NCBI RefSeq assembly: GCF_002737755.1
Contig: NZ_PEGH01000006.1
Location: forward strand, 62,001-126,000
Origin: Caulobacter sp. BP25
GTDB lineage: Bacteria; Pseudomonadota; Alphaproteobacteria; Caulobacterales; Caulobacteraceae
Direction: 5' to 3'
DNA length: 64,000 nt
Position numbers and translations under genes: made by a program. The notes below the pieces were generated by a model that was given only the letters and a program-made list of their open reading frames with translations, had not been told where the DNA came from and made no database searches. This document shows positions 42,876-52,365 of this stretch, piece after piece (within the stretch, counting starts at the first letter, position 1; the number at the start of each line of letters is the position of its first letter).

Positions 42876-43170
42876 AAACTACCCCCTCATTCTGTTTATT
42901 GACGCGCTAAGATTCCCTTCTCCATGGCGTTTTTCTCCCGACGATTATATTTTTTTGACGCGGGCACTGAAAATCATCGGCAACTGGCCGATCTATTCAT
43001 TGGGGGGAGAAGTTTCGGCGTTCGGCAATGCGGGGGTGGCTGGAAAGAGCGAGAACCGCTCTGGCGCCTCATGGGCGCCATTTTGCGCGGCGGTCGATCT
43101 CGGATTTTAGGCAGAACGGCGTTTTCGTTCGTGGTCGGAAATCACGCGGAGCGTGTCCAGCGCCCCTCGC
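42876..43170. other. intergenic region upstream of the TonB receptor
   Basis: These 295 bases carry the receptor's promoter side and the 3' flank of the gene at 43171. A run of T at about 42946 and a few weak hairpins are visible (GAGCG-N6-CGCTC near 43049 and GGCGCC pairs near 43068). No credible coding frame on either strand and no recognisable operator. Confidence 0.4.
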
Positions 43171-43521
43171 TCACGCGCAAAGGCGCATCGGCTCGGCCAT
43201 CTCATCGGTCTCTTCGGTCTCGAACAGGTCGAAGGCCTCTTCCCACGCCGTGAGGCGGGAATCGCGCAGGTCGGCGTCGTCGGTGATCCGCACGATCTGG
43301 TCTTCGCGGTCGTCCCAGACGAGGCCGATGTCGGTGACACGCTCAGCGTCGCGGCCCAGCAGCAGGAAGATGTCAGCCTTGGCGGCGCGCTCGTGGCTGA
43401 TCCGGCGCAGGATGCGGCCGCCGCCCAGGTCGCGATAGATATCGGCGTAGTCGAGCACGGCCGAGATCATGGCGGCGTTGACGGGGGCGACGGCCCAGGG
43501 GGAACAGGCGAAGCGCGACAT
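43171..43521 (-). CDS. hypothetical protein, 116 residues
   Basis: The ATG at 43521 has AAGGAG six bases upstream, giving MSRFACSPWAVAPVNAAMIS. The body is acidic, with GRDAERVTDIGLVWDDREDQIVRITDDADLRDSRLTAWEEAFDLFETEETDE. It has no signal peptide or membrane segment. I do not recognise the family. It is divergent from the WYL regulator, whose start is 85 bases away, so it may be its target. Confidence 0.65.
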   Translation of the reverse strand: MSRFACSPWAVAPVNAAMISAVLDYADIYRDLGGGRILRRISHERAAKADIFLLLGRDAERVTDIGLVWDDREDQIVRITDDADLRDSRLTAWEEAFDLFETEETDEMAEPMRLCA

Positions 43522-43606
43522 CAAGGGCTCCTTGGAGGGGTCTCCACTCTCGACGTTTGAAGAATGTGCGCGCACTGCGACAGAAGCGGTCGTATAAGCT
43601 CCCGCC

Positions 43607-44590
43607 ATGCGACACGAGAAAGCCACCCGTCTTCTGGACCTAGCGCGGATGCTGGCCGGCTCCGCCGAGGGACTGACCCTCGACGAGATGGCTGAGGCCC
43701 TGGACGTTGGGCGCCGCACCGCCGAGCGGATGCGCGACGCGGTCTGGGCCGCCTTTCCCCAGATGGAGGCGATCGACGATCCGCCGACCAAGCGCTTCCG
43801 CATTCCGTCCGGGCTGGATGGCGTATTCCAGACGCCGACCGCCGAGGAGTTGGCGGCCCTGCGCGGCGCGGCCGACGGCTACAAGGCCTCTGGCGCCGAG
43901 GCGCGCGCGGCCTCGCTGTATGCGCTCGAGGCCAAGCTGCTGGCCGCACTACGCGGTTCGGCGCGGCGGCGCGTCGCCCCCGACGTCGAGGCCCTGGTCC
44001 AGGCCGAGACCATCGCGGTCCACGCGGGGCCCCGGCCGTTCGAGGACGCAGGCGTGCTGTCGGCCATCCGCAACGCGGTCAAGGGTCTCCAGGCCCTGTC
44101 ATTCCGCTACGAGGGCGGCAGCACGCCGGGCCGCACGCGCGAGGTGACGCCGCTGGGCGTCCTGTTCGGGCGCAGCAACTATCTGGTGGCGCTGGAGGGC
44201 AAGGGCGGCAGGCCGCGCTCCTGGCGCCTGGACCGGATGAGCGACCTGAAGGTGCTCGATAAGCCGGCCTCGCCGCCGGAGGACTTCTCGCTGCAGGCCT
44301 TCGCCGATGAGAGCTTCGGCATCTATCACGACGAGATCCAGGACGTGGTCCTGCGGATCAACAAGGGCCGCGCCGAGGACGCCCTACGCTGGCGCTTCCA
44401 TGCGACTCAGCAGGTGACACAGGAGGCGGATGGCTCGGTGCAGGTCACCTTCCGCGCGGGCGGCATGCGCGAGCTGTCCTGGCACCTCTTCACCTGGGGC
44501 GGCGACATCGAGATCGTGTCGCCTCAGGCGCTGAAGGACATGATGGTCCAGGAACTGCGCGAGGCTGGCCGCGCGCACGGGGCGTGGTAG
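43607..44590 (+). CDS. WYL-domain transcriptional regulator with N-terminal HTH
   Basis: 327 residues. The N-terminal helix-turn-helix reads RLLDLARMLAGSAEGLTLDEMAEALDVGRRTAERMRDAV. The central WYL-type domain has LSFRYEGGSTPGRTREVTPLGVLFGRSNYLVALE and WRLDRMSDLKVLD. A C-terminal WCX-like part follows. WYL regulators often respond to nucleic-acid fragments and control DNA-damage or defence genes, but no defence gene is near. It ends eight bases before the rlmJ start. Confidence 0.88.
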   Translation: MRHEKATRLLDLARMLAGSAEGLTLDEMAEALDVGRRTAERMRDAVWAAFPQMEAIDDPPTKRFRIPSGLDGVFQTPTAEELAALRGAADGYKASGAEARAASLYALEAKLLAALRGSARRRVAPDVEALVQAETIAVHAGPRPFEDAGVLSAIRNAVKGLQALSFRYEGGSTPGRTREVTPLGVLFGRSNYLVALEGKGGRPRSWRLDRMSDLKVLDKPASPPEDFSLQAFADESFGIYHDEIQDVVLRINKGRAEDALRWRFHATQQVTQEADGSVQVTFRAGGMRELSWHLFTWGGDIEIVSPQALKDMMVQELREAGRAHGAW

Positions 44591-44598
44591 GGAGCGAG

Positions 44599-45420
44599 AT
44601 GAATTACCGCCATGCCTTCCACGCCGGAAACTTCGCCGACCTGCAAAAGCACGTGATCCTGCTGGCCATGCTTTCGGCCTTGCAGCGGGAAAGCCAGGCG
44701 CTGGCGGCGATCGACACCCACGCGGGCGCGGGAGCCTATGATCTGTCCGGCGAGATGTCGCGACGGTCGGGCGAGGCGCAGGCGGGGCTCTTCCGTCTGA
44801 AGGCGGCGAGCGACGCGCCGGCGGTGTTCGCGCCGTTGCTCGCGGCCGTACTCAAGATCAACAGCGGCCAGGCTGGCGACCTCTATCCCGGCTCGCCGCT
44901 ACTGATCGCCCGCGCGCTTCGCACGAGCGACCGCTACGCCGGCTGCGAGCTTCGGCCGGATGACGCGCTCCTGCTGAGCAAGACGCTGGCGCCCTACGCC
45001 AACGCTAAGGCGCTTGAGGCTGACGGCTACGCCACCGCCGCCGCCCAGGCGGGGAGGGGCGGGCGAGCCTTCGTGCTCATCGACCCGCCGTTCGAGCGAC
45101 CGGACGACTATGCGCGGATCGCCCAGACCACCCGCGCGGTCCTCGCCCGCGCGCCCGACGCGGCCTTGGCCATCTGGCTGCCGATCAAGGACCTCGAGAC
45201 CTTCGACGCGTTCCTGCGCGCGATGGAAACCGTCACCAAAGACCTGCTAGTCGCCGAACTCCGCCTGCGGCCCCTGACGGACCCCATGAAGATGAACGGC
45301 AGCGCGATGATTATGGTCGGCGCCCCCGCCAGCGTGGAGGCGGCGGCCACGGAGGCCGGTGAATGGATCGCCGCGCGGCTGGGCGAGCCCGGCGGCCGCT
45401 CGCGCGTCTGGCGGACCTGA
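44599..45420 (+). CDS. rlmJ: 23S rRNA (adenine2030-N6)-methyltransferase RlmJ
   Basis: 273 residues from ATG 44599. The N-terminus MNYRHAFHAGNFADLQKHVIL is the family signature. THAGAGAYDL is the SAM site, and the catalytic N6-methyltransferase motif DPPF occurs in VLIDPPFERPDDY. It methylates A2030 of 23S rRNA. GGGAGCGAG precedes the start. It is followed within two bases by the ChrA-like gene. Confidence 0.95.
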   Translation: MNYRHAFHAGNFADLQKHVILLAMLSALQRESQALAAIDTHAGAGAYDLSGEMSRRSGEAQAGLFRLKAASDAPAVFAPLLAAVLKINSGQAGDLYPGSPLLIARALRTSDRYAGCELRPDDALLLSKTLAPYANAKALEADGYATAAAQAGRGGRAFVLIDPPFERPDDYARIAQTTRAVLARAPDAALAIWLPIKDLETFDAFLRAMETVTKDLLVAELRLRPLTDPMKMNGSAMIMVGAPASVEAAATEAGEWIAARLGEPGGRSRVWRT

Positions 45421-45421
45421 C

Positions 45422-46699
45422 TTGAAGCTCAAGGCCGCGCCCCGTTTCGGTGAGACCCTGCCGGTCTGGCTGAAGATCGGCGTGCTGGGTTTCGGCGGTC
45501 CGGCCGGCCAGATCGCTCTTCTTCATAAGGAGGTGGTCGAGAGCCGTGACTGGATCGACGAGGACGAGTTCGCCCGTGCCTTGAGCTTCTGCATGCTGCT
45601 GCCTGGCCCGGAGGCCCAGCAGCTGGCGACCTGGCTGGGCTGGCGCCTGCACGGGATCCGAGGCGGCGTCGCGGCCGGTTTGCTGTTCGTGCTGCCGGGC
45701 TTGCTGGTGATGCTGGGGTTGTCGGCGCTCTATATCGCCTACGGTCGATCGGACTGGGCCGCGCCGGTGTTGCTGGGCTTGAAGGCGGCGGTGGTGGCGC
45801 TGGTCCTGCAGGCCCTGTTGAAGATCGGCAAGCGCGCGGTGAAGGATCGGCTGTCGGCCTTTGTCTGCGGCGCGGCCTTCGCGCTGCTAGCCTTCACGAC
45901 CGTGCCGTTCCCGCTGGTGGTGCTGGGCGCGGGCGTGCTGGGTTGGCTGACGGCGAGGCAGGGCGGGGCGCCGGTCGCGGAAGCTGCGACGCCCGCGAAA
46001 GGGCAAGGGCGCACGGCGTTGACATGCCTGGCTCTGTGGTTGGCGCCGATCGGCCTGGCCTGGCTGTTGGCCCCCGGCTCGACCCTGGCCTGGATGGGCT
46101 TGGCGTTCGGCGGCCTGGCGGCGATCAGCTTCGGCGGGGCCTATGCGGCGCTCGCCTATCTGGGCCAGGCGGCTTCGGCGTTCGGCTGGCTGACGACGAC
46201 CCAGATGCTGGACGGTCTGGGCTTGGCCGAGACGACGCCCGGCCCGCTGATCCTGGTCTTCGTCTTCGTCGGCTTCGTCGGCGCCTTCCAGACGGCCGCG
46301 CCGGAGTGGGCCTGGGCCTTGGCCGTGCTGGGCGGGCTGATGGCGGCCTGGACCACCTTCGCGCCCTCGTTCCTGTGGATTTTCGCCGGCGGACCACTGT
46401 TCGAGCGCTGGGGGCGGCGACCGCGTCCGGCCCGCGCGCTCGCCTTGATCTCGGCCGCAGCGGTCGGGGTGATCGGGCAGCTAGCGCTCTGGTTCGCCAT
46501 CCACCTGCTGTTCCGGTCGGGCCAGACGCTGGAGGCTGGTCCCGTGCGGGTCATGTTGCCGGATCTGGGAAGCCTCGACTACGCCGCGCTTGGGCTGACG
46601 GCGCTGGCCCTGATGCTGGCCAGCCGGCTGCCGATGCTGGCGATGATCGCGGCCATGATCGTCGCGGGCGTGCTGCTGAAGGCGGTCGGACTTAGTTGA
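45422..46699 (+). CDS. chrA: chromate transporter family protein (ChrA-like)
   Basis: 425 residues from TTG at 45422, one base after the rlmJ stop. Two homologous CHR halves are visible. The first has VLGFGGPAGQIALLH and PGPEAQQLATWLGW; the second has SFGGAYAALAYL and ETTPGPLILVFVFVGF. About ten membrane segments are present. Long two-domain ChrA proteins export chromate; family members may move other anions. The start is inferred since no ATG precedes GETLPVWLKIGVLGFGG except one deep in rlmJ. Confidence 0.85.
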   Translation: MKLKAAPRFGETLPVWLKIGVLGFGGPAGQIALLHKEVVESRDWIDEDEFARALSFCMLLPGPEAQQLATWLGWRLHGIRGGVAAGLLFVLPGLLVMLGLSALYIAYGRSDWAAPVLLGLKAAVVALVLQALLKIGKRAVKDRLSAFVCGAAFALLAFTTVPFPLVVLGAGVLGWLTARQGGAPVAEAATPAKGQGRTALTCLALWLAPIGLAWLLAPGSTLAWMGLAFGGLAAISFGGAYAALAYLGQAASAFGWLTTTQMLDGLGLAETTPGPLILVFVFVGFVGAFQTAAPEWAWALAVLGGLMAAWTTFAPSFLWIFAGGPLFERWGRRPRPARALALISAAAVGVIGQLALWFAIHLLFRSGQTLEAGPVRVMLPDLGSLDYAALGLTALALMLASRLPMLAMIAAMIVAGVLLKAVGLS

Positions 46700-46783
46700 T
46701 GTGACGTTATCATTTTCGCGCTTGCGAAAGGAAATTCCGTGTTATGCTGCGACGCACAAAATCGCGGTAGCCGGGAGCGCCCC

Positions 46784-47548
46784 ATGGTTTCCTCGTCCTC
46801 CTTCTTCCCAGCATTTGACGCCGACAAGATCGAACCGGGACCCGCCCCTCGCTTCGCGATGGGCGCGGCCTCTCCTCTTTGGATGATGTTCGGCGGCGCG
46901 GCTGTCGCTGGCGCCACCTACTGGTGGTGGGCTTCGCGGTGGCGTGAGGCGGTGAACCTCGAGGCCGTGTTGGCCTTGGCCCCAGAGCCCGTCGCTCCAG
47001 CCGCGCAGGCCCAGGAAGTCCTGGAAACCACGCCCGAGCCTATCGTCGAGGTCGTCGCCCTCGCCGTCGAGACGACCGAGGCCGTGATCGACGCTGTCGA
47101 GGAGACGACAGAAACCTTGGCCGAAGCCACGCTAGTCGTGGCCGAGGCGGCGCAGGACGCGACGACCGAGACGGTCGAGGCGCTGACCGAGACCTTGTCC
47201 GAGACCTTGGCCGAGACGACGCCGGTCGAAGCGACGTCGTTTGAAACAGCTCCCGTCGAGACCGCGCTTGTCGAGGACTCTCCGGTCGAGCCGGCCGTCG
47301 AAGTCGCCGAAGTCATCAGCGTGCTCGGCGACGACCTCACGCGCTTGGTGGGGGTTGGCCCCAAGCTTGCCGCCTCGCTGGCCGAGCAGGGCGTCACCAC
47401 CTTCAGCCAGATCGCTGCCTGGACGCCTGAGGAGCTGGCCGAGGTCGACCTGAAGCTGGGCCTGAAGGGGCGCGCCGAACGCGACGCATGGGTCGCCCAG
47501 GCCAAGCGTTTCGCGGCAAGCGCCGAGGCTCAACCCGCCACGGCTTAA
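46784..47548 (+). CDS. membrane-anchored acidic protein with C-terminal helix-hairpin-helix domain
   Basis: 254 residues from ATG 46784. An N-terminal SSSFFPAFDADKIEPG segment and one membrane helix (PLWMMFGGAAVAGATYWWW, about residues 32-50) are followed by about 110 residues of low-complexity Glu/Thr/Ala/Val sequence (repeated ETTE, AETT, VETA). The C-terminus (DDLTRLVGVGPKLAASLAEQGVTTFSQIAAWT...LKGRAERDAWVAQAKRFA) is a DUF4332/HhH type often found beside respiratory or phasin-like proteins. Role unknown; the HhH could bind DNA or protein. The acidic stretch would be unstructured. Confidence 0.75.
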   Translation: MVSSSSFFPAFDADKIEPGPAPRFAMGAASPLWMMFGGAAVAGATYWWWASRWREAVNLEAVLALAPEPVAPAAQAQEVLETTPEPIVEVVALAVETTEAVIDAVEETTETLAEATLVVAEAAQDATTETVEALTETLSETLAETTPVEATSFETAPVETALVEDSPVEPAVEVAEVISVLGDDLTRLVGVGPKLAASLAEQGVTTFSQIAAWTPEELAEVDLKLGLKGRAERDAWVAQAKRFAASAEAQPATA

Positions 47549-48078
47549 GCCGCGCCTGGACGTCGCCGTTCCATCAGCAGGATCGGCGACCCTTTGTAGG
47601 TGGCTTGGGTCTTTGTTCGGAAACCAACCTTGGTCGCCAGGGTGATCGAGGCCGCGTTCTCGACGTTGATGATGCAAGGGACCACTGCGGGCGCGAGGGC
47701 CTGGTCGATCCAGGTCAGGCCCGCGCGGACCGCTTCGGTTCCGAAGCCTTGCCCATGCGACCAAGCCGCCAGCACCCAGCCCATCTCGGGCAAGTCGTAG
47801 AGGCTGGGCTCCAGTTCGCGCCGCAGGTCCGCAAAGCCGACCTCGCCGACATAGCGCCCCGTCGCGGTCTCGCGCACGGCCCAATAGCCGTAGCCAAGCA
47901 CCTCCCAGAGGCCCCGGGCCCGCATCAAGCGCGTCCAGCTCTCTTCCTCGGTGAACGGGCGGCCCCCGACGTGGCGGGTCACCATCGGATCGGCCCACAT
48001 GGCGCGGCTATCCTCGAAATCGCCCAAGGTTGGCGGCGACAGGGCGAGACGCGCGGTGGTCAGGGTCGGAGCAGGCAT
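47545..48078 (-). CDS. GNAT-family N-acetyltransferase, RimJ/RimL-like
   Basis: 177 residues from ATG 48078. TLTTARLALSPPTLGDFEDSRAMWAD is the RimJ/RimL-type start, GEVGFADLRRELEP and GYGYWAVRE follow, and the acetyl-CoA region is AWSHGQGFGTEAVRAGLTWID. Such enzymes acetylate N-termini of ribosomal proteins or small amines. The stop overlaps the neighbouring + strand stop by three bases (TTAA). Substrate is unknown. Confidence 0.88.
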   Translation of the reverse strand: MPAPTLTTARLALSPPTLGDFEDSRAMWADPMVTRHVGGRPFTEEESWTRLMRARGLWEVLGYGYWAVRETATGRYVGEVGFADLRRELEPSLYDLPEMGWVLAAWSHGQGFGTEAVRAGLTWIDQALAPAVVPCIINVENAASITLATKVGFRTKTQATYKGSPILLMERRRPGAA

Positions 48079-48143
48079 CGGCGCGAGGTTTGCGGAAGGG
48101 ATACGCCGCAAGCTACACGGACGAGCCTCTCAGGAAAGACCCC

Positions 48144-48521
48144 ATGACCTCGCCCGTCGACGCCATCGCCGCCCGCCGCAAGCTGACCAACAAGTTGATC
48201 GCCGCCAAGGACGCCGCGCGCCTCAGGCCCTTCTTCGATCCGCGCGTCACGCTGATCGCCGGCGACGGCTCCCTGCTGTTGGGCGCCGAGGATGTGCTGG
48301 CGGCGTTCGCGGGGCAGTTCGCCGAGAGGGGCTTTGTGGCCTATGTCCGCACCACCGAGGACATCGCGCTGAACGCCGAAGGGACGCGCGCCGCCGAGCG
48401 GGGTCGCTGGGTCGGCGCCTGGAAGGACGCGCCAGAGCAGTCTGGGACCTATCTCGCCACGTGGAAGAAGGTCACCGGCCAGTGGGTGATCGAGAACGAG
48501 CTGTTCGTGACGCTGGCGTGA
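48144..48521 (+). CDS. SnoaL/DUF4440-like protein
   Basis: 125 residues from ATG 48144. It has the NTF2-like layout: an N-terminal helix pair (AIAARRKLTNKLIAAKDAARLRPFFDPRVTLIAGDG), a middle strand GERGRWVGAWKDAPEQSGTYLATWKKVTGQWVIENELFVT. The fold often serves as a small-molecule pocket in isomerases or stress proteins; no activity can be assigned. The ATG follows AGGAAAG at suitable distance. Confidence 0.75.
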   Translation: MTSPVDAIAARRKLTNKLIAAKDAARLRPFFDPRVTLIAGDGSLLLGAEDVLAAFAGQFAERGFVAYVRTTEDIALNAEGTRAAERGRWVGAWKDAPEQSGTYLATWKKVTGQWVIENELFVTLA

Positions 48522-48624
48522 TCAGTAAGGCTGGACGCGGCCACATGACTCGGAATTAATTTCGCGCCGATGGGCGGCGGCCTTACGCCTTCGTCCTCCA
48601 AATAGGTTCCTGGGAGGAAAAGCC

Positions 48625-50448
48625 TTGCTCAATCGCCGTCAGATGATGTTCGCCTCCGCTGCGGCGGGGTTCGCCGCTACGGGCGGCCTGCCGTCCCTGG
48701 CCCTGGCCCGCGAGGGCGAGGTCGCCAAGCTGAACGCCCTGTTCGACGAGGCGATGGCGATCCAGCTTCGCCAGTCACCCGAGACCGCCACCGGCCTTGG
48801 CCTCGACAACGGCGATCTGGCCTGGACCAAGGGACTGCTGGGCGATCGTTCGTTCGCCGCTATCGAGGCCGGTCAAGCGATGACCAGCAAGCAGCTGGCC
48901 GCCCTGCGCGCCATCGACCGTCGCGCGCTCAAGGGCATGGATGCGGTGAACTACGACACGGTCGAGTTCATCCTGTCGGTGCAGGACGAGGGCAACAAGA
49001 AGTTCACCTATGCGGGCGGCGGCTCGGGCGCGCCTTACGCGCTGAGCCAGCTGACGGGCAGCTACCAGTACATGCCCGACTTCCTCGACACCCAGCACAG
49101 CATCGAGACCAAGGCCGATGCTGACGCCTATCTCTCGCGGATGGAGGGTTTCGCGCGGCTGATGGATCAGGAGACGGCGATCGCCAAGCGCGACATCGCC
49201 GACGGCGTGATCCCGCCGGACTTCGTCATCGACAAGGCCTTGATCCAGATGCGCGCCTTCGCCGACACGCCGACGGCCGAGGCGCCGCTGGTCAAGTCGA
49301 TCGCGCGTCGGACCAAGGACAAGAAGATCGCCGGTGACTGGGCGGGCGAGGCCTCGAAGATCTATGAGAACTCGGTGCTGCCGGCGCTGAAGCGTCAGAT
49401 CGCGCTGATGGAGAGCATCCGCCCGAAGGCCACGCATGATGCGGGCGTCTGGCGGCTGAAGGGCGGCGCTGACTACTACGCGCTGTCGCTGAAGAACTAC
49501 ACGACCTCGACCCTGACGCCCGACGAGATCCACCAGCTGGGTCTGGACATGGTCAAGTCGATCGAGGCCGAGGCCGATAAGCTGTTCAAGAAGATCGGCA
49601 TGACCAAGGGCACGGTCGGCGACCGGATGCGCAAGCTGGGCGAGGACTTCTATCCGAACACGGATGAGGCCAAGGAACAGCTGATCAAGGACCTCAACGA
49701 GAAGGCCAAGTGGATCGAAAAGCAGCTGCCGGCCTATTTCGGCCAGCTGCCCAAGGCGCCGCTGGAAATCCGCCGCGTGCCCAAGGCGATCGAGGCCGGC
49801 GCGCCGGGCGGCTACTACAACTCGCCTTCGCTGGATGGGAAGCGTCCCGGCATCTACTGGATCAACCTGCGCGACACCAAGGAGCAGGCCAAGTACACCC
49901 TGACCACGCTGACGGTGCACGAGGGGGTTCCGGGTCACCACCTGCAGCTTTCGCTGTCTAACGAAGCCCAGGGCCTGCCCATGATCCGCAAGATCATTGG
50001 CTTCTCGGGCTACGCCGAGGGCTGGGCGCTCTATTCCGAGCAGCTGGCCGTTGAGATGGGCATCTACAAGGACGACCCGCGCGGCCAGATCGGCATGCTG
50101 CACGACGCCCTGTTCCGCGCTGTGCGCCTGGTGGTCGACACCGGCATGCACCACAAGAAATGGAGCCGCGAGCAGGCCATCAAGTACATGGCCGAGACCA
50201 TGGGCGACGAGGAAAGCGGCGCGATCACCGAGATCGAGCGTTACGTCGTTTGGCCGGGCCAGGCCTGCAGCTACATGATCGGCAAGATCGTGTTCCTGCG
50301 CGCCCGCGCCAAGGCCCAGAAGGCGCTGGGCAAGAAGTTCGACATCCGCGAGTTCCACGACGCGGCTCTGCTGTCGGGCATGACGCCGCTGACCGTGCTG
50401 GAGCAGGTCGTCGACAACTACATCGTCGCCAAGGGAGGCAAGGCCTAA
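48625..50448 (+). CDS. exported DUF885-family hydrolase (putative metallopeptidase)
   Basis: 607 residues starting at TTG 48625, which has GGGAGG seven bases upstream. The twin-arginine-like start LNRRQMMFASAAAGFAATGG needs this TTG; the later ATG would remove it. The family motif HEGVPGHH (His432-His439) and YAEGWALYSEQLAVEMG are a zinc-type active site. DUF885 proteins are thought to be exported peptidases or esterases; no substrate is certain. The gene stands alone with a palindromic region after it. Confidence 0.85.
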   Translation: MLNRRQMMFASAAAGFAATGGLPSLALAREGEVAKLNALFDEAMAIQLRQSPETATGLGLDNGDLAWTKGLLGDRSFAAIEAGQAMTSKQLAALRAIDRRALKGMDAVNYDTVEFILSVQDEGNKKFTYAGGGSGAPYALSQLTGSYQYMPDFLDTQHSIETKADADAYLSRMEGFARLMDQETAIAKRDIADGVIPPDFVIDKALIQMRAFADTPTAEAPLVKSIARRTKDKKIAGDWAGEASKIYENSVLPALKRQIALMESIRPKATHDAGVWRLKGGADYYALSLKNYTTSTLTPDEIHQLGLDMVKSIEAEADKLFKKIGMTKGTVGDRMRKLGEDFYPNTDEAKEQLIKDLNEKAKWIEKQLPAYFGQLPKAPLEIRRVPKAIEAGAPGGYYNSPSLDGKRPGIYWINLRDTKEQAKYTLTTLTVHEGVPGHHLQLSLSNEAQGLPMIRKIIGFSGYAEGWALYSEQLAVEMGIYKDDPRGQIGMLHDALFRAVRLVVDTGMHHKKWSREQAIKYMAETMGDEESGAITEIERYVVWPGQACSYMIGKIVFLRARAKAQKALGKKFDIREFHDAALLSGMTPLTVLEQVVDNYIVAKGGKA

Positions 50449-50494
50449 GGCCTATCTGGCGCTCTTCCTCCGGTTCCGGGGGAGGGGCGCTCCT

Positions 50495-52168
50495 TTATCC
50501 CCAGCTCTCGGAAGCGCCCGCGCGTCGCGCCATAGCGCGAACAGGTGCGGTATGGCGCAGGGCGGGGGAGGGCTTTTCGGCGGCCTTGCCGTAGAGCCAG
50601 CCCTGAGCGAAGTCGACGCCGGCGCTGCGGACGATGTCCTCGACTTCCGGCGTCTCGACCATCTCGGCGACGGTGCGGATTTTCAGGTCGCGGCACATCT
50701 GCACCAAATGGCGGACCATGGCGCCGTCGCGGCTGTTGTCAGCCAGCTCGCGGACATAGCAGCCGTCGATCTTCACGATGTCCAGGTTCAGCTGCTGCAG
50801 ATAGGCGAACGAGGCCGAGCCGGCTCCGAAGTCGTCCAGGCACACCATCGAGCCCATGGACCGCAGCGCCTGGATGTTCTGGTTGGCGTACGGCAGGTCG
50901 TCGATCGCCGAGGTCTCGGTGATCTCGAATATCAGGCGGCCCTTGGCGTTGTCGAAGCGGGCCAGCATGCGGTCGATGTGGTCGACAAAGGTCTCGCTGA
51001 CGATCGTGCGGCCCGAAATGTTCACCGCCAGCTTCAGCTTGCCTTCGTAGTCGTTGGCCAGGCGCTTGATCACCTGCTCCACCACGACCTTGTCGAGCTC
51101 CTCGATCAGGTCGAACTCCTCGGCCATGCGGATCATGGCGAAGGGGCTGGCGCCGTCCTCGAACCGCACCAGCGCCTCGTGGTGGTGGGCCTGGCCGGTC
51201 GACAGCGCGACAACCGGCTGGAAGGCGAGGTTGAAGCGGCGCTGGGTGATGACCGCACTCAAGGCGCCGGCCTGGGCCAAGGTGCGCTTGACCGAACGAT
51301 TCATCGCCTCGGTCAGGTTGGCGGGCGGGCCTTCCTTCAGCCCAGCGCGCAGGAAGTCGTCGAGGGCATAGCGCAAGGCCCGCAAGGCCCGTGACGGCGG
51401 CGCGGCGTTCTCCAGCGGCACCACGTGGGCGCTGGCCTCGGCATTGACGATCCGGCTAAGGCGCTTGAGCATCGTTTCCGACTGCTCGTCACGCGAGCGC
51501 ACCAGGGCGAAGCGGTCCTGCGACAGCTGGGTGGCGGCCGAGCCGCCATGGGACTCCGCGCGCACCGCGCCGGCGACCCGGACGTCCAGTTCGGCGGCCT
51601 CGCTTGGCGACAGGCCATCGCGCATGGCGCCCAGGCCCGCGAACTCGACCATCGCCAGCTCCAGCTCCATGCCGGTCGCGCGGGCGGCCTCGAATAGGCC
51701 CTTGGCGATGTCGTCGAACGACTCGCGAGGTTGCAGCTCGCCGGGCTTCAGCGCGGGCGCGGACGCCTGGGCGGCGGTCACGGCGCACGAAATGCGGCCT
51801 TCGTTCTCGGGCAGGGCGCGCAGGATGACCCCGACGTGCCGTGCCTGATCGTCGGCAAGGCGCAGCACAATCGGGCCTCGACGCTGGCCGTCGTCCGCCG
51901 ACGCGAGGACAGCGTCCATCAGGGGGCGGTCATCCGGGTGGAAAAGCGCGCTCCAGGCCGCGCCCATCAGGGCGGCTTCGCTTCTGCCCATGATCCTTTG
52001 AGCCGCGCCCAAGGCCAGACGCACCTGACCGCCACGCAACTCCACGAGGAGATCGGCGCTGGCGAAGGCGAGGCCCAAAAGGCGACGAGGATCGATCGAC
52101 AAAGCGGCCTTCTCCAAGACTGACTTGGAAGCTTCCACAATTGGCTTAAGGAGCGGTTGCAGACCCAT
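50495..52168 (-). CDS. EAL-domain protein, probable cyclic-di-GMP phosphodiesterase
   Basis: 557 residues, soluble. A PAS-like domain (about residues 35-130) and a middle part without a GGDEF motif precede the EAL domain (about residues 305-540). Catalytic positions are kept: EAL at 331-333 (HHEALVRF), the asparagine in VNISGRT, the glutamate in FEITETS, the [16 protein letters not shown] loop and the lysine in DIVKIDG. It should hydrolyse c-di-GMP, controlling the swarmer-to-stalked change or adhesion. The start at 52168 is ATG. It is divergent from recA. Confidence 0.88.
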   Translation of the reverse strand: MGLQPLLKPIVEASKSVLEKAALSIDPRRLLGLAFASADLLVELRGGQVRLALGAAQRIMGRSEAALMGAAWSALFHPDDRPLMDAVLASADDGQRRGPIVLRLADDQARHVGVILRALPENEGRISCAVTAAQASAPALKPGELQPRESFDDIAKGLFEAARATGMELELAMVEFAGLGAMRDGLSPSEAAELDVRVAGAVRAESHGGSAATQLSQDRFALVRSRDEQSETMLKRLSRIVNAEASAHVVPLENAAPPSRALRALRYALDDFLRAGLKEGPPANLTEAMNRSVKRTLAQAGALSAVITQRRFNLAFQPVVALSTGQAHHHEALVRFEDGASPFAMIRMAEEFDLIEELDKVVVEQVIKRLANDYEGKLKLAVNISGRTIVSETFVDHIDRMLARFDNAKGRLIFEITETSAIDDLPYANQNIQALRSMGSMVCLDDFGAGSASFAYLQQLNLDIVKIDGCYVRELADNSRDGAMVRHLVQMCRDLKIRTVAEMVETPEVEDIVRSAGVDFAQGWLYGKAAEKPSPALRHTAPVRAMARRAGASESWG

Positions 52169-52243
52169 GGTTTAGCAACTCAACCACAGCCCATTTTTTC
52201 AACGTCGAGCGCCTACGTCAGAAACGGACGTTTCTATGCTTGA

Positions 52244-52258
52244 GAACATCTTGCGAAC
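52244..52258. promoter_or_regulatory. LexA (SOS) box upstream of recA
   Basis: GAAC-ATCTTGC-GAAC is the complement of the alphaproteobacterial LexA box GTTC-N7-GTTC. It lies 107 bases before the recA start. A further GAAC follows at 52262, three bases on. The LexA gene is not in this window. Confidence 0.88.
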
Positions 52259-52365
52259 TTAGAACAAAGGCGGTACGCATTAAGGGTGTTCCACAGGTCG
52301 TTGCGACAGGGCGCTGGAAGCGCCGGGCGACCCATCGGAATCATGGGATAGAGGGCGGACCAACA

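Noticed and set aside
42924..43253. Possible 109-residue + strand gene upstream of the TonB receptor
   Set aside because: It overlaps the real minus-strand gene at 43171-43521 and has low-quality basic sequence without motifs.
48775..50358. Minus-strand frame of 527 codons opposite the DUF885 gene
   Set aside because: Same reason: antisense to a gene with clear motifs, no ribosome site and no recognisable domain.
50461..50494. GC-rich inverted sequence between the DUF885 and EAL genes as a terminator
   Set aside because: Arms such as GGCGCTC and GGGGCGC pair poorly and the T-run is short. A terminator is possible, as the genes converge, but not supported well enough to list.
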